Under the pieces are notes generated by a model. The model saw only the letters and a program-made list of their open reading frames with translations, was not told where the DNA came from and made no database searches. 11,295 nucleotides of DNA, taken from Gemmatimonadales bacterium (GTDB taxonomy: Bacteria > Gemmatimonadota > Gemmatimonadetes > Gemmatimonadales > GWC2-71-9). The DNA is taken from NCBI GenBank assembly GCA_030601605.1, contig JAUVTI010000047.1, forward strand, positions 1 through 11,295, read 5' to 3'. Below are positions 1-5,516 of the stretch, in pieces. Both the position numbers and the translations under genes were made by a program. How positions within the stretch are numbered: the stretch's first letter is position 1; the number at the start of each line of letters is the position of its first letter.

Positions 1-98
1 CGGGGATATATATTCCGGAGGAACAACTCGGCGTACGCATCGAGGATGACATACTCGTCACGCCCGAGGGGTCGGAGACGCACGACCGAGGACATTGA
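1..98 (+). CDS. M24 family metallopeptidase (Xaa-Pro aminopeptidase-like), C-terminal fragment
   Basis: Only the last 32 codons are in the window, read in the frame whose first full codon is at base 3 and ending at TGA 96-98. The peptide contains GIYIP followed by GVRIEDDILVT, the typical final strands of the pita-bread fold in M24 aminopeptidase P/prolidase enzymes. The Glu of 'RIEDD' corresponds to a conserved ligand of the two-metal centre. Family members remove N-terminal residues preceding proline in the cytoplasm. The end is odd: M24 proteins usually continue some 15-20 residues after 'VT..G' with a PR-T-E-IE-LM-like helix. Here the frame stops early, while another frame carries a helix-like TTEDIERLLQS ending at TGA 145-147 (see findings). 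Family call is fairly sure; the exact end is not. Confidence 0.75.
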   Translation, partial: GIYIPEEQLGVRIEDDILVTPEGSETHDRGH

Positions 99-146
99 GC
101 GGCTGCTGCAGTCAGCCGCGGAACCACAGGCAACGGGGAGCAACTG

Positions 147-485
147 ATGGCACGCGACAAAGAGCTCGACCTGGTGGACGACGACGACCGCGAGGAAGAG
201 GAAGATGAAGAAGAGATCGTCGATGAGCTCATCGAGGGCGGAGGCACCAGCGGGATCGTCGGCTTCATCGGCGGGCTGTTCCTGGGGGCCCTGATCGGGG
301 CTGGCGTCGCCCTGTTGGTGGCGCCCGACCGGGGTGACGTCACGAGGCGCCGTCTCAGGAAGCGAGTGCGCGACGTGAGCGAGGACGCCCGAGAGCAGCT
401 CGACGATTGGCGGGGTGACGCCGAGCGGGAACTCCGCAAGCACCGGCGCAAGTTGCAGCGCCGGCTGCGCAGCCGATCAAACTAG
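147..485 (+). CDS. YtxH-like single-pass membrane protein
   Basis: This 112-residue protein has three parts. Residues 7-30 are very acidic (DDDDREEEEDEEE). Residues 36-59 form one glycine/alanine-rich membrane segment ending in the GALIGAGVALLVAPDRG pattern typical of YtxH-domain proteins. Residues 65-110 form a strongly basic, probably helical tail. YtxH proteins are small envelope proteins, some stress-induced in Bacillus; their biochemical role is not established. The start is supported by GGGGAG at 135-140, six bases before the ATG. If the M24 reading frame were shifted, its stop would overlap this ATG as TGATG, which would suggest coupling. The gene ends 16 bp before the stop of the converging TPR gene. 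The acidic/basic split on opposite sides of the membrane segment is unusually strong. Confidence 0.8.
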   Translation: MARDKELDLVDDDDREEEEDEEEIVDELIEGGGTSGIVGFIGGLFLGALIGAGVALLVAPDRGDVTRRRLRKRVRDVSEDAREQLDDWRGDAERELRKHRRKLQRRLRSRSN

Positions 486-501
486 GCTGGTCGCCCGAGG
501 G

Positions 502-1281
502 CTAGCGGTCGCGGATCTCCGAGAGGAGGTCCGCGGCCTCTTCCTTGTATAGCGGGTCGTCCACGTCTGTCGTGGGCTCGAGTCCGGCAATCGCTTCCAA
601 CTGCGTGCGCGCTTCCCCCCAACGTTCCAGATCGACGTATACCTCAGCCAGCTCCAGCCGGTGAAAGATGTACTCCGGCCTGAGCTCCACCGCCCGCTGC
701 AGATACACGACCGCCGAATCCCACTGTGCGCGGCCCATGAAGCTCGCGCCCAGGAAGGTCGTCGCGAAGAACTTCGTGAACCCTGACAGCCGCTTGATCT
801 CGGCATGCCATGCCCCGAGAACGTGGTACGCGCCGTCGTGCGTCGGGTCGTACTCGATTGCCTTGGCGGCCGAGTTGTAGACCTCCTTGGCGAACTGCAC
901 TCGTTCCCGCCCCCCGCGCGTGAGGGAGAGCCGCCCCAGGGCTTGGGACACCATGAAGAAGCCCTCCGCGTCCGTCGAGTCGGTGCTCGTGGCGGCCTCG
1001 GCGTAGATCCTCGCCACCCAGTAGAGTGAATCCCGGAGGTCCTTGTATTCCCTGTTGCGCAACTGCTTCGCCACGTCGATCTGGGCGCTGGCGAACTTCC
1101 ACATCGCCTCGTAGCTGGACGGGTTGGCCATGAACGCGGTGCGGTACTCCTCCAGCGCCCCGGCTGGATCGAGCGCATCGCTCAGACTGTCGCCGCGCAC
1201 GATGTGATCGCCGTACGACTGGGCCACGATCTGCGGGGCGGCGGCTGTCAGGAGGAGCAGAATGAAGATCGTTGATCGCAT
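502..1281 (-). CDS. Exported TPR protein, RMDN-like
   Basis: This 259-residue protein starts with a signal peptide (MRSTIFILLLLTAAAPQIVA, residues 1-20, probably cut before Gln21), so it is expected outside the cytoplasmic membrane. A longer reading from 1323 exists, but it would place 14 polar residues before the signal peptide, so I chose the internal ATG at 1281. The mature part is all-helical with tetratricopeptide-like repeats: ALEEYRTAF.ANPSSYEAMWKFA (about 42-64), YNSAAKAIEYDPTHDGAYHVLG (135-156), AVVYLQRAVELRPEYIFHRLEL (190-211) and a final repeat near 213-232. YHVLGAWHAEIKRLSGFTK followed by a short GA/G-rich loop resembles the core of RMDN (regulator of microtubule dynamics)-type TPR proteins found in many bacteria. 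Binding partners are unknown. It lies 77 bp downstream of the small membrane protein gene on the same strand and may be the last gene of the GroES-like operon. Confidence 0.8.
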   Translation of the reverse strand: MRSTIFILLLLTAAAPQIVAQSYGDHIVRGDSLSDALDPAGALEEYRTAFMANPSSYEAMWKFASAQIDVAKQLRNREYKDLRDSLYWVARIYAEAATSTDSTDAEGFFMVSQALGRLSLTRGGRERVQFAKEVYNSAAKAIEYDPTHDGAYHVLGAWHAEIKRLSGFTKFFATTFLGASFMGRAQWDSAVVYLQRAVELRPEYIFHRLELAEVYVDLERWGEARTQLEAIAGLEPTTDVDDPLYKEEAADLLSEIRDR

Positions 1282-1358
1282 GGCCCTACCGGTGAGGGTT
1301 TCTGTGAGCGACGAAAGTTCCACGGCACGCCGGGGGTTGGCAAGCGGGTGGCCGGATC

Positions 1359-1601
1359 TCAGGGCTTGGGCGCCCCCGGCCCCCAGTCCGGGAGGTCCTC
1401 CTCTGCATCTTCCGGGGAAGCGAACGCGTCCACGCCGCGCACCTCCTCTTCAGCCTCCGACAGGACTTCGTGATCGGTGTCCGGATCGCCGACCACGTCA
1501 CCGGGCTTGGCGCGGTGTGGTAGCCTGCCGCCGGTCAGGAGCCAGGCGAGACCCGCCGCCAGCGCCGCGAGCAGCACGATCAACGCCAGCGGGGAGGTCA
1601 T
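1359..1601 (-). CDS. Small single-pass membrane protein of unknown function
   Basis: An 80-residue protein. Residues 4-23 (PLALIVLLAALAAGLAWLLT) form one hydrophobic helix at the N-terminus. It is followed by a short basic stretch (RLPHRAK) and an acidic, proline-containing tail rich in Asp/Glu (residues 38-80), probably disordered. With a basic region just after the helix, the tail is probably cytoplasmic, although an uncleaved signal anchor in the other orientation cannot be excluded. Its ATG overlaps the stop of the arsenate-reductase-like gene (ATGA at 1598-1601), which strongly supports this start and suggests translational coupling. I do not recognise a family. The tight coupling to the phosphatase/reductase gene is the only functional hint. 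Confidence 0.65.
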   Translation of the reverse strand: MTSPLALIVLLAALAAGLAWLLTGGRLPHRAKPGDVVGDPDTDHEVLSEAEEEVRGVDAFASPEDAEEDLPDWGPGAPKP

Positions 1602-2014
1602 GGCCCCCGCGCCTCGCGCCGCCAGAATGCGTCCAGCTTGGCGCTGATCGTGTCCCGGGCGGCGCCGAAGGCGGCGCGCCCGGCCTCCTCGCTCTCGGCG
1701 AGAGCAGCCGGGTCGGGCAGCGCCCAGTCGAGCCGCGTACCGCGTGTGAATGCCACCGGGCACTCCTCTTCGGCGCACAGCGTGATGACCCAGTCCGCGT
1801 CGGCCAGGGGCACGTCGTCCAGCCCCTTGGAGTAGTGATCGCTGATGTCGAGCCCGATCTCCTGCATCGCCACGACCGCCCGGGAACTGAGAGTGGAGGG
1901 GTTGGAGCCTGCGCTGCAGACCTGCCAGCCATCCGGTGCGGACGCCCGGGCGAGCCCCTCGGCCATTTGGCTACGGGCCGAGTTGGCCACGCAGAGGAAG
2001 ATGATTGACGGCAC
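1598..2014 (-). CDS. Arsenate reductase-type low-molecular-weight phosphatase (ArsC, thioredoxin-type)
   Basis: A 138-residue protein of the low-molecular-weight tyrosine phosphatase fold. The N-terminal P-loop FLCVANSARSQMAEG carries the CX5R signature (Cys8 to Arg14). A conserved DP motif (ALPDPA, Asp101) supplies the expected general acid. Two further cysteines in ITLCAEEECP (Cys80, Cys85) match the position of the resolving pair that distinguishes thioredoxin-coupled ArsC enzymes from plain tyrosine phosphatases. Family chemistry: reduction of arsenate to arsenite in the cytoplasm. The start is GTG at 2014, the only codon giving the normal family N-terminus; no strong ribosome site precedes it. 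It lies 16 bp after the GroES-like stop and overlaps the next gene by ATGA. No arsR, acr3 or arsB gene is visible, so an arsenic role is inferred from the fold and cysteines alone; protein-phosphatase activity is the alternative. Confidence 0.85.
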   Translation of the reverse strand: MPSIIFLCVANSARSQMAEGLARASAPDGWQVCSAGSNPSTLSSRAVVAMQEIGLDISDHYSKGLDDVPLADADWVITLCAEEECPVAFTRGTRLDWALPDPAALAESEEAGRAAFGAARDTISAKLDAFWRREARGP

Positions 2015-2030
2015 TTCGGTGTGGAGCGGT

Positions 2031-2402
2031 CTACAGCTCTTCGAGGATGTCCTGCGGGCGCACGAGCACCAGAATGGCAGCTTGGGGCACGACGAGGTAC
2101 TGCTTGCCCTCGAACGTGATCTCCACGGCAGCCTTGCGGAAGAACAGCGCGAAATCGCCGGGGCGCGCCTGCATCGGCACGTAGCGTGGCTCGCTGCCGC
2201 CGCCGATGTCCTTCCACGGCTCCTCGCCCAGCTCCGTGGGGGCCGAGAGCGGCGTGCCGGGTCCGGTCGCGATGATCCGGCCACTCTGCACGGCCTGCCG
2301 GTCGATCGCCGTGGGCGGCAGATAGAGCCCGACGTTGGTGCGCTCCTCGCCCTCCTCGGGGGCTATGAGCACCCGGTCTCCGACGACGACCAGCTTCTTC
2401 AT
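2031..2402 (-). CDS. GroES-like co-chaperonin family protein (Cpn10 fold)
   Basis: A 123-residue protein that matches the Cpn10 beta-barrel at both ends: KLVVVGDRVLIAPEEGEERT at the N-terminus and PGDFALFFRKAAVEITFEGKQYLVVPQAAILVLVR at the C-terminus. It is longer than classical GroES (about 97 residues) because of an insertion around residues 50-78 (PWKDIGGGSEPRYVPMQ). The mobile loop reads TNVGLYLPPTAIDRQAVQSG, where canonical GroES has GGIVLP followed by a short acidic segment. GroEL is not encoded here, so this looks like a solitary paralogue whose chaperonin partner is uncertain. I chose ATG 2402 because it gives the usual MKKL start and has GGA seven to nine bases upstream; ATG 2414 is a possible alternative, and TTG 2429 is unlikely. 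It heads a probable minus-strand operon with the ArsC-like gene and the two genes beyond. No CIRCE inverted repeat is visible upstream. Confidence 0.82.
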   Translation of the reverse strand: MKKLVVVGDRVLIAPEEGEERTNVGLYLPPTAIDRQAVQSGRIIATGPGTPLSAPTELGEEPWKDIGGGSEPRYVPMQARPGDFALFFRKAAVEITFEGKQYLVVPQAAILVLVRPQDILEEL

Positions 2403-2546
2403 TGGATCCGTCATACTGCCGGAAATCAATGCGTTCAGGGGCTGGCGCGCCAGGGGCGGCAGCGCCGGGACTTCCCTGCTCTATTGACGCCCCCGGTCCG
2501 CTGCCCGAAACTTCCGATGTCATCCAACAATCAACAGGGACGGCGT
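2403..2546. promoter_or_regulatory. Divergent control region between the GroES-like operon and the coiled-coil gene
   Basis: This 144-bp gap separates two divergent starts and must hold promoters for both. It contains a perfect 12-bp palindrome, CTGGCGCGCCAG (2442-2453), flanked and overlapped by a direct repeat CAGGGGC at 2436-2442 and 2451-2457, spaced 15 bp. These could form an operator, but GC-rich palindromes also arise by chance. There is no match to CIRCE (TTAGCACTC...GAGTGCTAA), so classical HrcA control of the GroES-like gene is not supported. Confidence 0.4.
2484..2512 (+). promoter_or_regulatory. Candidate sigma-70-type promoter of the coiled-coil gene
   Basis: TTGACG at 2484-2489 is close to the -35 consensus. 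After a 17-bp spacer, GAAACT at 2507-2512 keeps only the key A2 and T6 of the -10 element. Transcription would begin near 2519, which excludes the ATG at 2517 as start and agrees with the ATG at 2547. Only the -35 match is good, so this remains a candidate. Confidence 0.35.
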
Positions 2547-5249
2547 ATGGCGGCCCTCTTCAATAGAAAGCCGAAGGCGCAACCGACTCCGGAAGAGCTT
2601 CCAGAGGTACTGCAGGAGCTGCTGGGGCAGATGCAGCGGGAACGGGCCGCACTCGAGGAGCTGCTCGAGCGGGTCCAGAGCGCAGCGAGCCAGGCAGCGC
2701 CGATAGAGCAGGGGATCGAGCAGGTGTCGCAGCGCCAGCAAGAGATCGATGAGCGGTTGGAGCATGCCGAGCAGCAGGCCCAACGGCTCGGCGACCTGTC
2801 GGGACAGGTGGAAGCCCTCGGGGGAGGGATCCGCGAGCTCGAGCAGGCACGCAAGGCCACCGCCCAGGAGTTGCGCGGCGTGGCGGACGACGTAGCCGAC
2901 GTCTCCGGCGTGGCATCGGGGGTGCGTGACTCGTTGGAGCAGGCGCTCCTGCTCAAGGCCGACCTGGAGCGGTTGGCCGGGCCGTCGGGCGCGGTCACCC
3001 AGCTGCAGCAGCAGGCCGACGAGCTGCGCGAGCAGTTCCTCAACTATCAGCACGACGTATCGACGGCGCGCGAGACGCAGGACGGCCTGCGGCGCGGTCA
3101 GGACGAGATCCGCTCGAGCTACGAGGAGGTTGGCTCGCTTGCCAGCCGGTTCAAGCAGGAAATGGATGCTGCGTCGAGCCAGCTTGCCACGCTGGAGGCG
3201 AGCCTGGCCGAGGTCGCGAAGATCGAGCAGCGGGCCGTTCGAACCGAGGAGCAGCTGCAGCAGTTGAGCGCTCTCTCCGATCACGTCGCTCACAAGACGC
3301 GCACGCTGGAGAGCCAGCGTGAGGCGGTGGATCGCGCGGCGGCGCAGGCGGCGCGGCTCGACGACCTGGTGTGGGACCTGGATGCCCGGCTCAAGAAGCT
3401 CCAGGAGGACAGCAAGCTCATCCGGAAGACGCAGGACAGCCTAACCGATCTGGAGCGGCTGTTCCAGCAGGCCAAGTCACGCGTGCAGGAGATCAAGTCC
3501 ACCGAGGCCGACTCGAGACGTGCTGCCGAGGATCTGGCTCGACACCTCGGAGGCCTCGAGGCGCAGGTGCGCGAGGGACTGGGACGGCTCGACCTCGAGC
3601 GGCAGGGCCTGGACGCAATGGGCCAGCAGGTGACCGAGCTGCGCGCCACGCTGACCGACTTCGAGTCGCGCGTGCAGCAGATGGAACGCACCGGACAGGC
3701 GGTCGCCCAGGCGCAGTCGCGCTCCGACGAGCTGGGAACCCGGCTCACGACGCTGGCCGCCGAGGTGGGTCGCGTTGACGAGCAGGCGGAGCGAGTGCGC
3801 ACCGTGGAGGGCGGACTCGAGCGCTCGGAGGCGAGGGCAAGTGACTTGCAGCAGCGGTTGGAGCAGATTCTCGAGTCGCTGCCGGCGCTGAGCGAGCTGC
3901 AGGGCGATGTCACCGCGCTGCGGACTTCCACGGAAGCGGTGCGGGACGCTCTTGGCAGGGCCGAAGCCGCCCGCGGAGAGCTGTCGCGCAGCCAGGAGAC
4001 CCACAACGAGATCCGCCGCTGGCTCGCCGATGCGGATAAGCAGGTTGAGGCGCTCATGCAGAAGATGGGCGCCGTCGAGGGCGCGACGCAGGCCGTTGAG
4101 CAGGCACAACGTACGGCCGAAACGGTGCTGGCCCAGACCGACCAGCTGAGCGCGCGGCAGGAGTTCGTGGATCAGCTGGAGCAGCGGCTCGACAGGCTCG
4201 GCGCGCTCTCGAACGACGTGGATGCGCGAATGCAGGCGCTGGAAGAGCGGCGCGCGAGCTTCACCGATCTCGAGGCACGCAGCGACGCGCTGCGGGCGCG
4301 TCTGGACGATGCCGAGCAACGGTTCGAGGCCGTGGCGCGGCGCGACGGGGAAGTGGGCGCGATCGAGGGCCGCATGGGCGATCTGAGCGAGCGGCTCGCC
4401 GCGTCGGAGCAGCGTCTGGCAGGGGTCTCGGGCGGAGTGGACGATGCGGCGACGCGCTCCGCAGATCTCGAGGCGCTGGGCCAGCAGGTGGAGACGGTCG
4501 GCCGTCAGCTCGAGGAGCGCGAGCGCGCACTCGATCAGGCGATGGCGCACCTCGAGCGTGTGACGATCGAGCGCCAGGGCGCCGCCCAGGCCGCGCAGGA
4601 TCTGGAGGAGCAGACGAGGCGGCTCACGTCGTCACTGGCCGCCGCGCAGGCGCAGGGCGAGCGCATCACCGATCTGGCCCAGCAGCTCGAGGCGCGAGCC
4701 GACAGCCTGCGGTTCGCCGACAAGAGGGTCACGCAGTTCGAGGAGAAGATCGCCCAACTCGAGCGCATGCAGCGCGACGTGGGGGAGGCGATCGAGGGCC
4801 TGGCTGCCCGCCAGTCCAGTGTGGATGCGGTGCGCGGCGAGCTCGGCAAGATCTTCGAGACCGCGGAGCGTACGGTGGAGCACGTCCGGGCGATCACGGC
4901 GGCGCGGCAGGAGGTGGAGGAGAGTCGGGCCGCCCTCGAGGCGGTGCTCTCCCGGGCCCGCGAGGTGGACGCCCTGGCCGCGTCGGTGGACGAACGTTGG
5001 TCCCGGGTCACGCAGGCCGAGGAGCGCCTGGCGCGGCTCGACACGCTGCTGGGCGATGTGCGCGGCAGCCTGGAGACGCTGCGCGGGCAGCAGACACTGG
5101 TGGATCACGCCATAGAGAAGGCGAACCAGCTGCAGTACCAGTCCAAGGAGGCAGAGGCCATCATCACGGCGCTGCGCGAGGAGCGGGAGTTGGCGAGCCG
5201 GATCCACGAGGCGGTGCAGGAGCTGAGGCAGGAGGACAAGGCGGGGTAG
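2547..5249 (+). CDS. Large orphan coiled-coil protein (900 aa)
   Basis: Apart from a short polar head (MAALFNRKPKAQPTPEELPE), almost all 900 residues are heptad-like helix rich in Glu, Gln, Arg, Ala and Leu, for example LEELLERVQ, LEQRLDRLGALSNDV and LARLDTLLGDVRGSLETL. I find no cysteine, three tryptophans, and no proline after about residue 447, so the second half could be one uninterrupted rod. There is no signal peptide, membrane segment, Walker motif or hinge, so it is not an SMC or Rad50 ATPase despite the likeness such helices show in searches. A cytoplasmic scaffold or filament role (as in crescentin- or FilP-like coiled coils) is possible but unproven. The start at 2547 is set by AGGGA at 2536-2540, six bases upstream; the frame stays open to 1845, but that part is antisense to the groES-like and arsC-like genes and is not coding. 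Composition bias creates long shadow frames on the other strand. Confidence 0.85.
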   Translation: MAALFNRKPKAQPTPEELPEVLQELLGQMQRERAALEELLERVQSAASQAAPIEQGIEQVSQRQQEIDERLEHAEQQAQRLGDLSGQVEALGGGIRELEQARKATAQELRGVADDVADVSGVASGVRDSLEQALLLKADLERLAGPSGAVTQLQQQADELREQFLNYQHDVSTARETQDGLRRGQDEIRSSYEEVGSLASRFKQEMDAASSQLATLEASLAEVAKIEQRAVRTEEQLQQLSALSDHVAHKTRTLESQREAVDRAAAQAARLDDLVWDLDARLKKLQEDSKLIRKTQDSLTDLERLFQQAKSRVQEIKSTEADSRRAAEDLARHLGGLEAQVREGLGRLDLERQGLDAMGQQVTELRATLTDFESRVQQMERTGQAVAQAQSRSDELGTRLTTLAAEVGRVDEQAERVRTVEGGLERSEARASDLQQRLEQILESLPALSELQGDVTALRTSTEAVRDALGRAEAARGELSRSQETHNEIRRWLADADKQVEALMQKMGAVEGATQAVEQAQRTAETVLAQTDQLSARQEFVDQLEQRLDRLGALSNDVDARMQALEERRASFTDLEARSDALRARLDDAEQRFEAVARRDGEVGAIEGRMGDLSERLAASEQRLAGVSGGVDDAATRSADLEALGQQVETVGRQLEERERALDQAMAHLERVTIERQGAAQAAQDLEEQTRRLTSSLAAAQAQGERITDLAQQLEARADSLRFADKRVTQFEEKIAQLERMQRDVGEAIEGLAARQSSVDAVRGELGKIFETAERTVEHVRAITAARQEVEESRAALEAVLSRAREVDALAASVDERWSRVTQAEERLARLDTLLGDVRGSLETLRGQQTLVDHAIEKANQLQYQSKEAEAIITALREERELASRIHEAVQELRQEDKAG

Positions 5250-5516
5250 CTCGCTCGGAGTCCTACCTCAGCGGACTACGAATCTCGTACCGGCGGCTCG
5301 ACAAGTCAGTCACCTCCGCGAACTGCAGTACGCGCGCGACAGCCTCCGCATCAGAGCAAGTGCCGCGTGCGCGGCGTACTGACGTTCGCTCCGGCGACGG
5401 CCCTGCCTCGCCGCCTGCGGCCCTCCTCGTTCGCTCCGGTGGGACTCCGACCTCGCCGATTCCCCCGCTGCCGCCCCAGTCGCCCGTTGCCCGGTCGTAT
5501 CCTTTCCCCGTTCTAC
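5250..5516. other. Intergenic gap between converging genes
   Basis: These 267 bp separate the stop of the coiled-coil gene from the stop of ybbP. I see no convincing gene; the frames that cross it are shadows. It contains a small GC hairpin (GCCGC 5362-5366 with GCGGC 5371-5375, loop GTGC), without a T-tract, and the degenerate tandem repeat listed separately. Both genes end here, so transcription must terminate in or near it, but no clear intrinsic terminator is visible. Confidence 0.6.
5383..5472. repeat. Degenerate 45-bp tandem repeat, two units
   Basis: CGTTCGCTCCGG occurs at 5383-5394 and again at 5428-5439. CCTCGCCG occurs at 5406-5413 and again at 5451-5458. Both pairs are offset by exactly 45 bp, so the two blocks are copies of one unit with diverged bases between. 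It lies in the gap between converging genes, a usual place for small dispersed repeats. Whether other copies exist in the genome cannot be seen from here. Confidence 0.55.

Noticed and set aside
1282..1358. Possible small gene or RNA between the TPR and small membrane protein genes
   Set aside because: The gap is only 77 bp, with no start codon with ribosome site, no stable hairpin and no conserved motif visible.
1498..2523. 341-codon minus-strand frame across arsC and groES
   Set aside because: It overlaps two recognisable genes in other frames and has a low-complexity Arg/Pro/Ser-rich translation.
1845..2546. Upstream extension of the coiled-coil reading frame
   Set aside because: It is antisense to the groES-like and arsC-like genes, has none of the coiled-coil composition, and a good ribosome site plus ATG lies at 2536-2549.
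2520..5207. Several long minus-strand frames opposite the coiled-coil gene (e.g. 3477-4550, 2520-3293, 4632-5207)
   Set aside because: They are Leu/Arg/Ser-rich mirror images of GAG/CAG/CTG-rich codons, have no recognisable domain and lie wholly inside a well-supported gene.
5359..5382. Small hairpin as terminator of the coiled-coil gene
   Set aside because: The stem is only 5 bp with a mismatched extension and no T-tract, and it lies more than 100 bp past the stop.
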